Assembly (NCBI GenBank): GCA_002796995.1
Contig: PEKW01000002.1
Coordinates: 567,990-631,989 of the forward strand
DNA length: 64,000 bases
Source: Rhizobium sp.
GTDB lineage: Bacteria; Pseudomonadota; Alphaproteobacteria; Rhizobiales; Rhizobiaceae
Direction: 5' to 3'
Both the position numbers and the translations under genes were made by a program. How positions within the stretch are numbered: the first letter of the stretch is position 1; every line of letters starts with the position of its first letter. The notes under the pieces are model-generated. The model had not been told where the DNA came from, did not search any database, and saw only the letters and a program-made list of their open reading frames with translations. Positions 54,170 to 61,703 of this stretch are shown here, piece after piece.

Positions 54170-55207
54170 TTAGGGCTCTCCCGGTCCCTTTTGCCATTGG
54201 GGATCATTGCAGTCAGTTCGAGGTCCCGAGCCACATTTTTTCTCTGCACGGACTGCAAGGTCCGTAACGACATCGATTACGTCCAAAAGGCGGACATAGA
54301 CGTATTCCAAAAGGAGTCGCATCTCAGTGAGTTCGAGGTTCTTGGAAGTGGTATAGAAGCTCGTTGGCGTTGCGTGGAGCAGGCGTGAGGTATACCGATA
54401 GATGTACCGATACTCTGGCTCCATGCCGACTACCCTCGCGGAATCGAACCAATTCCATTTAGATACGCCACCCGCCTCGTCGATGAGCGTTTGACCAAAA
54501 CGACTGACGAAGTCCAAGCGCACCTGTCGCTTGGCTTCAAGATCCGCCTGAGCAGCTGCCACTGCTTTCTTCCTGATCAAATGAGCTTGGAACCCATAGC
54601 CGTTGACTTTGGCATCCGACGCGTAGGCGACAAAATGGCGTCGAGCCTCGAAATCAATCGCGTCCATCCGAGCCTTCTCAGCTTTCTGGACGATTTCGGC
54701 TGTCAGGTTGTCGCCATGCTCCTCTACGAGCGCCTTCATCCCTGGTATAGGATTGTCGTGCTGTGCCATCTCATCGAGGAACTGAGCTTCGGCCTCCAAG
54801 TGGGCGATATGCTGAGAGGTGTGATCCTCTCCGTCCTTCAGCGACAGCATAAGAAAACGAAGAGATTTCAGGGGTGCCTGATGAATAGTCCGAAGCCATA
54901 CAAGCAACTCGAAGACATACCGAGTTAGGGAGATGACACCGAGCGTTTCCAAGACGACAACGTTGTTAGCGACCAAAATCTGACAGCGACCAAGGGCTTC
55001 CGCTCCGATTTCGCAAGGTAGCAGGGTCTCCGCTCGCTCCCGTCCTTCTAGGGTAGCTATTCGGGGTTCGATTGTGACAGCCCTGACTCGCTGCATCAGT
55101 TGCGCGATGTTCGGAGAAAGCCCCTGAATCTCAGCGGCGACTGCTGCCACTCTGTTTTCGGCGTTTGCCATCATCTCTCCAGATTTTGCTGCCGTTGCTT
55201 CCATCAT
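54170..55207 (-). CDS. hypothetical protein, DUF5677-like
   Basis: About 345 aa; start uncertain among ATG 55207, 55204 and 55171 (GGAG precedes the last). All-helical, no membrane segment. Segments NNVVVLETLGVISLTRYVFELLVWLRTI and YRYIYRYTSRLLHATPTSF, with R-x3-E-x7-R and Y-x3-S-x3-H-A-T patterns, recall DUF5677-type proteins often seen in defence islands. No function is assigned. It is 140 bp downstream of the putAbiC-like gene on the same strand, so the two may be one unit. Confidence 0.6.
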   Translation of the reverse strand: MMEATAAKSGEMMANAENRVAAVAAEIQGLSPNIAQLMQRVRAVTIEPRIATLEGRERAETLLPCEIGAEALGRCQILVANNVVVLETLGVISLTRYVFELLVWLRTIHQAPLKSLRFLMLSLKDGEDHTSQHIAHLEAEAQFLDEMAQHDNPIPGMKALVEEHGDNLTAEIVQKAEKARMDAIDFEARRHFVAYASDAKVNGYGFQAHLIRKKAVAAAQADLEAKRQVRLDFVSRFGQTLIDEAGGVSKWNWFDSARVVGMEPEYRYIYRYTSRLLHATPTSFYTTSKNLELTEMRLLLEYVYVRLLDVIDVVTDLAVRAEKKCGSGPRTDCNDPQWQKGPGEP

Positions 55208-55347
55208 CCTTGTTTGTTTTCCCAGTTTTCGCACCGGAGGCGTCGGCAAGCATGGATCGCGCGACTGTTCCTCCTTTTCAGGTGGGGATAGCGCTGGAGC
55301 AGGAAATATTCCAGGAGCACACTACGACCTCGCCTACCTGCTGGTGA

Positions 55348-56220
55348 TCAATCCCGTCCTGCAAAGCATGACGCTGGGTAGTATAGTTCTAGTCTCTTAC
55401 GCCCGAATTGGTCCGGCAGGTATTTTGCGAGGCGGAACTCGACAATCAGATCTTTGAAGCTACCGGAGATGGCGGCGAGGCCATTGTAACAGCAGAGGGC
55501 CACCTCATGGCTTGTGAGCTGGCTCCTGAGGAGATTTCCATAGCGGTACTTCTGAGGTTGAGTCAAAACTGGATCCTCCTTGATTCGGAGAAGCAGAGTA
55601 TAAAGGAGACGGTAATACGGAGCGAAAGTGCTCTCATATCGAGAGTGGACGTGCTTGAGGTAGAGCTTCGCAACAGTGTCGGCGGGGACCTCATCTTCTG
55701 CCTGATGTGCTCGGCCAATCCAGTGTCGCATTTCCGTACTCGCACGTTTAAAGGCCTCAGTTCCTTCCACTCGTTCGCCAGAGTTTCGTTCAGTCGAAGC
55801 TCCTTCTTGTAGATACTCTCTGCTGTATCGAAATTCGACGTCGTTCCGCGCCTCACGGAGGAGGCGGAGAAGTTCGTAGAACGTCTGCTCAAACCGCTGA
55901 ATGTGTTGATCCCTCTCAGTTCGAAAAATCTGCTCCTGCTGCCGATGAAGGTCGTCCCGTTGCTGTTTCAGGGTGAAAAGAACTGCAATGAACGCGAGGG
56001 CGGAAAATAGAGCGTTCAACGCGCCGAACGTATCCCCTAATTGGCCGAGCAGTTCGCTCTTCCATGGGATGTCAAGCCGCTGAAATATAAGCTCTTGGCT
56101 TATCCAAGCTGCCCACAAGGCGGCGACCGCAAAACTTGCGGCAATGATCGATCTTAACCCCAAGCCATCCCCCAGGCGAACTGCACGAGTGCAACGTATA
56201 GGATATCCTTCGTTATGCAA
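55348..56220 (-). CDS. putAbiC-like phage abortive infection membrane protein
   Basis: 290 aa; start uncertain (TTG 56220 or a TTG ~19 codons later). Two N-terminal membrane helices (~23-41 and ~67-84), a short coiled coil (QQRDDLHRQQEQIFRTERD), then the conserved block RFEQTFYELLRLLREARNDVEF, YYRLLYTLLLRIKED and YGNLLRSQLTSHEVALCCYNGLA. This is the layout of the 'putative phage abortive infection protein' family (putAbiC, PF16872 from memory). Activity of the family is not well known; membrane anchorage is clear from sequence. Confidence 0.75.
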   Translation of the reverse strand: MHNEGYPIRCTRAVRLGDGLGLRSIIAASFAVAALWAAWISQELIFQRLDIPWKSELLGQLGDTFGALNALFSALAFIAVLFTLKQQRDDLHRQQEQIFRTERDQHIQRFEQTFYELLRLLREARNDVEFRYSREYLQEGASTERNSGERVEGTEAFKRASTEMRHWIGRAHQAEDEVPADTVAKLYLKHVHSRYESTFAPYYRLLYTLLLRIKEDPVLTQPQKYRYGNLLRSQLTSHEVALCCYNGLAAISGSFKDLIVEFRLAKYLPDQFGRKRLELYYPASCFAGRD

Positions 56221-56365
56221 TTCATCGACGCTGTGAACGTCGCGGCAACGTGCTGCAGGGGCGATGGTTGTAGTGCAACTGGCTCAGGGATCGTCTTTCG
56301 CGTTCGAATTCACATCAGCGTCACCAAGCGGAGTCTCTCTTGCATTGGTAGTCCCAAAGGTTCGT

Positions 56366-56400
56366 CGGTCGATCCCTAGGATTGCTGCCGTTCCCCATCC
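56366..56400 (+). repeat. degenerate repeat, copy 4
   Basis: GGTCGATCCCTAGGATTGCT then GCCGTTCCCCATCC. Best preserved together with copy 5. It lies 144 bp beyond the start of the putAbiC-like gene and 143 bp before small membrane gene B. Confidence 0.55.
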
Positions 56401-56543
56401 CCGTTCCGGCTCTCTGGCAAACCCTCCTTTTCTCCGAGATGGTTCGCGGTAGATAAGGATCAAGATCGTTGTTACGATCGATTATTTGTGGCAGCTACCC
56501 GAGCTGACAGGGGGCAGCGCGAACTGCAAGAGGTGACTGAGCC

Positions 56544-56639
56544 ATGGATATCCATGACCCTTACACGTCCATTGGCTTGATGATCTTGGCCATGACCCTG
56601 GCGCTTCTCGCTTACAAGAAGCTCAACCGTCGTCGGTGA
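56544..56639 (+). CDS. 31-aa single-span membrane protein B
   Basis: AGAGGTG 8 bp upstream. Starts M-D-I-H-D, hydrophobic span at ~10-24 (IGLMILAMTLALLAY), basic end K-K-L-N-R-R-R. Same 32-codon length as protein A at 49924-50019, with L-A-M-x-L-A-L-L-x-Y-x-x-L-x-R-R-R in common, so the two are paralogs. Coding sequences differ at many third positions, so the duplication is old or the copies are kept by selection. No other gene is seen in 56221-56811. Confidence 0.7.
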   Translation: MDIHDPYTSIGLMILAMTLALLAYKKLNRRR

Positions 56640-56682
56640 TTGACGCCTCGGAGCGGCGTTCATCTGTGGGCCGCTCACCCGA

Positions 56683-56710
56683 TGGATCCCTAGGATCGCT
56701 GCCATTCCCC
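56683..56710 (+). repeat. degenerate repeat, copy 5
   Basis: TGGATCCCTAGGATCGCTGC then CATTCCCC. The tail GCCGTCGATGGCAA matches the tail of copy 3. It lies 43 bp after small membrane gene B. Confidence 0.55.
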
Positions 56711-56811
56711 GCCCTGCCGTCGATGGCAATAACCTGGGATCCGGTTAGGTGGGCCGGGCGGGGCTGAAGGCCGTGGTGGGCCAGTGCGCCTTCGTGCGCA
56801 GCCGGCCAACG

Positions 56812-58074
56812 TCACAGGCCCTCTTTGTCCACCGCCCGTCGGACAAGCGCGCAGCGGGTCTCGATCACCTTCCTGACGGTCTTCAGGATCGTATGATACG
56901 TGCCGGCCTCCGACATCTCCTCAGTCAAGGCGTCGGCTTGCGGCAGTATCTCATCCGCCATGCCAGTCAGCTCGGTAACGAGCATTCGCTTTGCGGCTTT
57001 TGTCGGGGGAACTAGCGAGGTCCAGTGCGCCATCTGGATGGTATCGGGCAAGGATCTGCCTCCGATCGCCATAGCCAGATTCTTGGAGAGACGAGGGTAG
57101 GCTGCCGTGCAGACAACATCGTAAATCGGAGCCAGGTCTGGCACCTGACTGCGGTAGAGCAGGGCGTTGTTTTTGGCGTGGGCGTCGGCGTTGCCGACCA
57201 GGTAGTGGAACATCAGCATTCGCTGAAAGCGCAGAGTGTCTGCCGCGGGGCTCCCCGTGGTCCTTCGGATTAGCTGCAGACATTGGCTCACGCCCGGGCC
57301 GCCTTCTTCCTCGTATTTGAGTTCCGGTGGCACGCTCAGCGCCTGGCAGAAGTCCTCCTGATGCATACGTTCAATCCGACCGTCGGCATGCACGATGCGA
57401 TCGTAGCGTTCGACCAGGAAGTAGTCGATCTTGCCGGCGACGCCTTTCGATACCCGGGGGGCATCGAGATCGAGACGCCGCGCGAGTGTCATGCAGAAGA
57501 CTTCATTTTCGACGGTGCCATCCAGTCCGTCGATGAAGGGCTTCAGTATATGGGTAGTCGGACGCCCACCTCGCGGCAGCGTTACCTGACCCTTGATCAT
57601 AGCGACCGCGAGCTTGTCCTGGGCGCCGGCCAGCGAGAGACGCACGCCAGCTTCCCCGCCAAGCAGTGGTCGTTGCCGTAGCAGCGACAGGATCTCTTCC
57701 AGACGCTTCTCGTCAAGTGGCTCGTCATCGTCCATTGTGGAGTCCGGCGGCTTCGACCCATGCGGAAGAAGCGTCAGGGCGCCGGCGCATTCCCCTCCAA
57801 TGATTTCAAGCAGTCCAAAAGCGTTGTTGGAGGAAATGCCGAGGGCCGCCGCAAGGCGACGCCTCGCGTTCTCGTCCGGGAGGAGACCGGAGAAGTAGGG
57901 GCGAACGACGCGGTCGATGAACGGTTCTTCCTGCAACGGCAGGGAGATGGAAAGCGCCATGGGATCAGTGGCGAGATAGTCGCTGTCATAGGTGAAGGTC
58001 AACGAGGCGTCGTCGTCCTGCTTGAGCTCGCCTGCCTTTCGGTCTTTGAGATAGACGTCCAGCACACGGCTCAT
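56812..58074 (-). CDS. hipA: HipA-family toxin kinase
   Basis: 420 aa, the usual HipA length. N-terminal HipA-coupling part (VLDVYLKDRKAGEL, ALSISLPLQEEPF, FSGLLPDENARRRLA), then the kinase: SLAGAQDKLAV (P-loop-like), HILKP lysine, VENEVFCM, ERYDR, HQEDFCQAL, catalytic V-G-N-A-D-A-H-A-K-N near residue 300 and LAPIYDVVCTAAYP (metal D). All look intact. HipA toxins phosphorylate aminoacyl-tRNA synthetases and slow growth. Overlaps hipB by 4 bp. Confidence 0.93.
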   Translation of the reverse strand: MSRVLDVYLKDRKAGELKQDDDASLTFTYDSDYLATDPMALSISLPLQEEPFIDRVVRPYFSGLLPDENARRRLAAALGISSNNAFGLLEIIGGECAGALTLLPHGSKPPDSTMDDDEPLDEKRLEEILSLLRQRPLLGGEAGVRLSLAGAQDKLAVAMIKGQVTLPRGGRPTTHILKPFIDGLDGTVENEVFCMTLARRLDLDAPRVSKGVAGKIDYFLVERYDRIVHADGRIERMHQEDFCQALSVPPELKYEEEGGPGVSQCLQLIRRTTGSPAADTLRFQRMLMFHYLVGNADAHAKNNALLYRSQVPDLAPIYDVVCTAAYPRLSKNLAMAIGGRSLPDTIQMAHWTSLVPPTKAAKRMLVTELTGMADEILPQADALTEEMSEAGTYHTILKTVRKVIETRCALVRRAVDKEGL

Positions 58075-58295
58075 GAGGACGCACCGCGGTTGGTGATGCT
58101 CACGGTCAAGCCGAGTGTCTGCAGGACGGTCAATGCAAGACCAAGCCTACAGCTCTCTTTGCCGCTTTCGAGCTCACGGACGAACCGAACGCCCACGCCT
58201 GCGACGCCTGCGAGCTGCTCCTGGGTGAGTTGCTGACGCTTTCGCTCAGCACGGATCAGTTGGCCGAGCGCCAAGCTGTCGGAGACTGTAACCAT
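58071..58295 (-). CDS. hipB: HipB-family antitoxin, XRE-type repressor
   Basis: 74 aa from ATG 58295; ATG 58304 is possible but falls inside the operator arm. Helix-turn-helix: LGQLIRAERKRQQLTQEQLAGVAGVGVRFVRELESGK, then ALTVLQTLGLTVSI. It binds and neutralises HipA and represses the operon. The frame continues upstream without a ribosome site and through the operator, so the short form is preferred. Confidence 0.88.
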   Translation of the reverse strand: MVTVSDSLALGQLIRAERKRQQLTQEQLAGVAGVGVRFVRELESGKESCRLGLALTVLQTLGLTVSITNRGASS

Positions 58296-58298
58296 GTC

Positions 58299-58320
58299 AA
58301 TCATCCCTTTCGGGATGATT
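58299..58320. promoter_or_regulatory. HipB operator, perfect inverted repeat
   Basis: AATCATCCC-tttc-GGGATGATT, 9-bp arms, 3 bp upstream of the hipB start. A related site with one good arm is exactly 100 bp further (58399-58420, AATCACCCC-gatc-GGGA), and a half site GGGACGATT is at 58362-58370. Several operators upstream of hipB are known in other HipBA loci. Confidence 0.75.
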
Positions 58321-58570
58321 GAAGCACAATCATGGGGTAATTGCATCAAAAAGAACCGAACGGGACGATTGACGCGAGAATCGTTGGGTAGGAGCGCCAA
58401 TCACCCCGATCGGGACTCCCGGGTGACGACAGAGAGGGAGGTGCTGATCGAGAGACTGCCTAGCTGCTAGCTTCGGCTCGGCATGCTCCGGAAAAGTGAT
58501 GCGGAAAACTGTTCCGGTCGTCTTTTCGGTCGATCGACTAAGTCTCTGAAATATAATGAAAAAGAAGGTA

Positions 58571-58587
58571 TGGCTGGGGAACCTGGA
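58571..58587. repeat. right attachment site (3' end of intact tRNA-Gln)
   Basis: Same 17 bases as 34265-34281. Being inside a whole tRNA gene, it shows that integration left the tRNA functional. Confidence 0.88.
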
Positions 58588-58644
58588 TTCGAACCAAGAT
58601 TAACGGAGTCAGAGTCCGTCGTTCTACCGTTGAACTATTCCCCA
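58571..58644 (-). tRNA. tRNA-Gln (anticodon CTG)
   Basis: 74 nt including encoded CCA. Acceptor TGGGGAA pairs with TTCCCCA followed by G-CCA; anticodon stem ACGGA/TCCGT encloses CTCTGAC, giving anticodon CTG; T arm CTTGG-TTCGAAT-CCAGG. Hosts the element's attachment site at its 3' end. Confidence 0.95.
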
Positions 58645-58960
58645 GCAGTGGGCCGCGCAAGCGTGCGACCCGTCGGTGAGGCGGGCTTATAAACAAAAGC
58701 CGGCGACTTGCAAATAGCTGTTTTGAAAAAAAATCGCGCCCGCGCGAATGCGTCCCGCCCAGGCGAGCAGAGGCGCATTGCGGAGCGGGCCGGGACAGCG
58801 TCGGCACGGGTCGGCGGCGCCGGAAAACCGCGGTTTTGTCGCTGTGGAAAAACAGTTTGGCTAAAACGCCCGGCACTGATATTATTTTCCCAACGAAAAT
58901 CGAACATGGCGCCAGCGGCATGCCCCCATCGGGCCTTGCGCGGTGCAACGGAAAAGTTCA
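58645..58960. promoter_or_regulatory. intergenic region upstream of tRNA-Gln and ppx/gppA
   Basis: 316 bp holding the divergent promoters for the tRNA (minus) and the phosphatase (plus). An A8-run followed by a GC-rich stretch is seen near 58725. No gene is supported here. Confidence 0.4.
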
Positions 58961-60520
58961 GTGACAGACCCCGATCGCGGCTCAAGGCCGCCAGGCGAGG
59001 GGACGTCGACGGGTAAACGCAAAGGCGGGGGTTCCCGCCGGCGCGGCAAGGCCAGAAAGGGCGCTCCGAAGATTTCGGGCGTCGCCGGTCCGGCTTTGGA
59101 AGCGGTGGCGGCACAGCCACACGCGTCGCGACGTCCCGATATCGAGGAGGCCGAAGGTCCGGTCCGCAAGCGCAAGCGGCGGCGGCGCGGCCGATCGGCC
59201 CAGGCTCCAGCTGTTTCCCCAGACCATGTTTCGCCGGCCGTGCGGCCGCAGCCGGAAGCGCTCGTCCCCGCCGCATCGCCGGTGGGCGAGGCCAAGCCGG
59301 GCAAGAAACGTCGCCGCAACCGCGGCGGACGTGGCCCGCAGGGCCGACCGCTCGCCCCGGCCGCTCCGGCCCACACCGCGCGCTCCGCACCGGCACCCGT
59401 TCCAGCCCCCGCCGGCCACAACACCCATCATGCCCAGGGTCCGCGGCGCGGCCCGGCTTCGAACGAGCGTTTCCGCCCGTCGCCGGGCGCCGAGCCCTGG
59501 CCGGACGATCTCTATGCAGCCCTCGACCTCGGCACCAACAATTGCCGCCTGCTGATCGCCCAGCCGACCCGTCCCGGCCAGTTCCGCGTCGTCGACGCCT
59601 TTTCGCGCATCGTCAGGCTCGGCGAGGGGCTCGGCGCCCATGGCCGCCTTTCGGCCGAGGCGATGGACCGCGCCGTCGAGGCGCTGAAGGTCTGCGCCGC
59701 CAAGCTCGCGGGCCGCGACATCCGCCGCATGCGGCTGATCGCCACCGAGGCCTGCCGCGCCGCCGACAATGGCGAGGAGTTTCTTTCGCGCGTGCTGGTC
59801 GAGACCGGGCTGGAGCTGGAGATCATCAACCGCGAGACCGAGGCGCGGCTCGCCGTGTCCGGCTGCTCGTCGCTGGTCGGGCGCGAGGCGCGCTCGGTCG
59901 TGCTGTTCGACATCGGCGGCGGCTCGTCGGAGATCGCCGTGATCTCGATCGGCGAGAACCGCTCGAGCCGGCTTGCCAACCACATCACCCACTGGACCTC
60001 GCTGCCGGTCGGCGTCGTGACGCTGTCGGAGCGCCATGGCGGCCAGCATGTGACGCCGGAGATCTTCGAGGCGATGACGCAGGAGGTCGAGGGCATGCTC
60101 GCCCGTTTCGACTGCCCGCCGCTCACCGACCGAAGCGGGCGCCCGCCGGAGGATTTTCACCTGATCGGCACTTCGGGTACGGTGACGACGCTCGCCGGCG
60201 TGCATCTCGACCTGCCGCGCTATGACCGCCGCAAGGTGGACGGCCTGTGGCTGAGCGATTCGGAAGTGACCGCCATGCAGGCCAAGCTCCTCTCCTGGGA
60301 CTATGCCGGCCGGGCCGCCAATCCGTGCATCGGGCCGGATCGCGCCGACCTCGTTCTCGCCGGCTGCGCCATCCTCGAGGCGATCCGTCGCCGCTGGCCG
60401 TCGAACCGCATGCGCGTCGCCGACCGGGGGCTGCGCGAGGGACTATTGACCGACATGATGGCCGACGACGGGGTCTGGCGGCGCGGCCGCCGCCGCCCGT
60501 CGCACGACAGGGAGCGCTGA
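58961..60520 (+). CDS. Ppx/GppA phosphatase with long basic N-terminal extension
   Basis: 519 aa from GTG 58961 (GGAAAAG 5 bp upstream); a GTG six codons earlier is possible. Residues ~1-185 are a low-complexity R/K/P/A-rich tail ([24 protein letters not shown]), likely disordered and nucleic-acid-binding. The catalytic part follows: [45 protein letters not shown] and [13 protein letters not shown], the ASKHA phosphate loops. It hydrolyses polyphosphate and/or pppGpp. It is 2 bp upstream of rlmE, an arrangement common in Hyphomicrobiales. Confidence 0.92.
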   Translation: MTDPDRGSRPPGEGTSTGKRKGGGSRRRGKARKGAPKISGVAGPALEAVAAQPHASRRPDIEEAEGPVRKRKRRRRGRSAQAPAVSPDHVSPAVRPQPEALVPAASPVGEAKPGKKRRRNRGGRGPQGRPLAPAAPAHTARSAPAPVPAPAGHNTHHAQGPRRGPASNERFRPSPGAEPWPDDLYAALDLGTNNCRLLIAQPTRPGQFRVVDAFSRIVRLGEGLGAHGRLSAEAMDRAVEALKVCAAKLAGRDIRRMRLIATEACRAADNGEEFLSRVLVETGLELEIINRETEARLAVSGCSSLVGREARSVVLFDIGGGSSEIAVISIGENRSSRLANHITHWTSLPVGVVTLSERHGGQHVTPEIFEAMTQEVEGMLARFDCPPLTDRSGRPPEDFHLIGTSGTVTTLAGVHLDLPRYDRRKVDGLWLSDSEVTAMQAKLLSWDYAGRAANPCIGPDRADLVLAGCAILEAIRRRWPSNRMRVADRGLREGLLTDMMADDGVWRRGRRRPSHDRER

Positions 60521-60522
60521 CC

Positions 60523-61293
60523 ATGACCAAGCCACCGATCGGAGGCAACCGCACCGGGCGCAAGCTCGGCCAGAAGGTCAAGAAGGGCAAGCTCAAGGCC
60601 TCGTCGCGGCGCTGGCTCGAGCGCCATATCAACGACCCCTATGTCCAGCGGGCAAGGCTCGAGGGCTATCGTGCGCGCGCCGCCTTCAAGCTGCTGGAGA
60701 TCGACGAGAAGCACCACATCCTGAAGGGCGCGAAACGCATCATCGACCTCGGCGCTGCCCCCGGCAGCTGGTCGCAGATCGCCGCCAATGTCACCGGCTC
60801 GACCGATGACGACATCCGCGTCGCGGCCATCGACTTCCTCGAGATGACGCAGCTGCCGGGGGTGAAGATCCTGCAGCTCGACTTCCTCGATCCGGAAGCC
60901 CCGCGCCTGCTGATCGAGGCGGTCGGCGGCACGCCGGACGTGGTGATCTCCGACATGGCGGCCCCCACCACCGGCCATCAGAAGACCGACCATATCCGCA
61001 CCATGCATCTGTGCGAGGTGGCGGCCCATTTCGCCATCGAGGTCCTGGCCGAGGGTGGCCATTTCCTCGCCAAGACCTTCCAGGGCGGCACGGAGCGCGA
61101 CCTGCTCAACCTCTTGAAGCAGAACTTCCGCCAGGTGGTGCACATCAAGCCCGGCTCGTCGCGCGCCGAATCGGTCGAAATGTTCCTGCTCGCCAAGGGC
61201 TTCAAGGGCCGCAAGCCGGGCGTCGCGACACCTGCCGAAGATGTCGCCGATGCCGAGGTGGAGATGGACGAGATCGAGGCCGGCGACGAATAA
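60523..61293 (+). CDS. rlmE: 23S rRNA (uridine-2'-O)-methyltransferase RlmE
   Basis: 256 aa from ATG 60523 (GGAG 9 bp upstream). Basic start ([21 protein letters not shown]), then [13 protein letters not shown] (catalytic K), SAM loop [13 protein letters not shown], catalytic D in VISDMAAP, K in LAKTFQGG and E in [14 protein letters not shown], completing K-D-K-E. It modifies U2552 of 23S rRNA. The C-terminal ~30 residues are an acidic tail (DEIEAGDE). Confidence 0.96.
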   Translation: MTKPPIGGNRTGRKLGQKVKKGKLKASSRRWLERHINDPYVQRARLEGYRARAAFKLLEIDEKHHILKGAKRIIDLGAAPGSWSQIAANVTGSTDDDIRVAAIDFLEMTQLPGVKILQLDFLDPEAPRLLIEAVGGTPDVVISDMAAPTTGHQKTDHIRTMHLCEVAAHFAIEVLAEGGHFLAKTFQGGTERDLLNLLKQNFRQVVHIKPGSSRAESVEMFLLAKGFKGRKPGVATPAEDVADAEVEMDEIEAGDE

Positions 61294-61317
61294 GCCTGAC
61301 TGAGGGGCTAAACCCGA

Positions 61318-61701
61318 ATGCTGCTCTACGTGACGCTTGGCACCAATGACCTGTCGCGCTCGATCGCCTTTTTTGACGCAGCGCTTTTGCCGCTGGGGCT
61401 GAAGCGCCAGCGCACCGAAGCCGTGGAAGCCGGCTATGGCGCGGACGGCGATGTGCGCTGCCGGCTGTGGGTGACGAAACCCTTCGATGGCAATGCGGCG
61501 ACCTTCGGCAACGGATCGATGACGGCGATCGAGGCACCGAGCCGTGCTGCGGTCGACGCCTTCCATCGGGCTGCCCTCGCCCATGGCGGCTCGGACGAGG
61601 GCGCGCCGGGCCTCAGGCCCTTCCACGCGCATTTCTATGCGGCCTATGTCCGCGATCCCGACGGCAACAAGCTGTCGGCGGTCTGCGAAAGGCCCGAATA
61701 G
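61318..61701 (+). CDS. VOC-superfamily (glyoxalase-like) protein
   Basis: 127 aa. LLYVTLGTNDLSRSIAFFDAALLPLGL is the first beta-alpha-beta of a VOC fold; F-H-A-H-F-Y-A-A-Y-V-R-D-P-D-G-N-K-L is the C-terminal metal/ligand strand. Likely a dioxygenase-, glyoxalase- or resistance-type protein; substrate unknown. It lies 24 bp after rlmE and may be co-transcribed. Confidence 0.88.
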   Translation: MLLYVTLGTNDLSRSIAFFDAALLPLGLKRQRTEAVEAGYGADGDVRCRLWVTKPFDGNAATFGNGSMTAIEAPSRAAVDAFHRAALAHGGSDEGAPGLRPFHAHFYAAYVRDPDGNKLSAVCERPE

Positions 61702-61703
61702 CC

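Larger units (their letters stand above)
34265..58587. mobile_element. 24.3-kb integrative element in tRNA-Gln carrying several defence systems
   Basis: Bounded by the perfect direct repeat TGGCTGGGGAACCTGGA at 34265-34281 and 58571-58587. The right copy is the 3' end of an intact tRNA-Gln; the left copy is a displaced fragment next to a tyrosine integrase. Content between is accessory: restriction-modification, Z1/GHKL, Rep-like protein, ABC-3C, Abi-like genes, HipBA. No conjugation genes are seen, so it would be an integrative mobilisable element or defence island that relies on other elements to move. Many genes inside look less GC-rich than the flanks, by eye. Confidence 0.88.

Noticed and set aside
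53775-54388. Short plus-strand frames between the ABC-3C and DUF5677-like genes
   Set aside because: No ribosome sites and no motif; they overlap better genes or the hairpin.
34265-58587. A prophage
   Set aside because: No capsid, terminase, portal, tail or lysis genes; content is integrase plus defence and regulatory genes.
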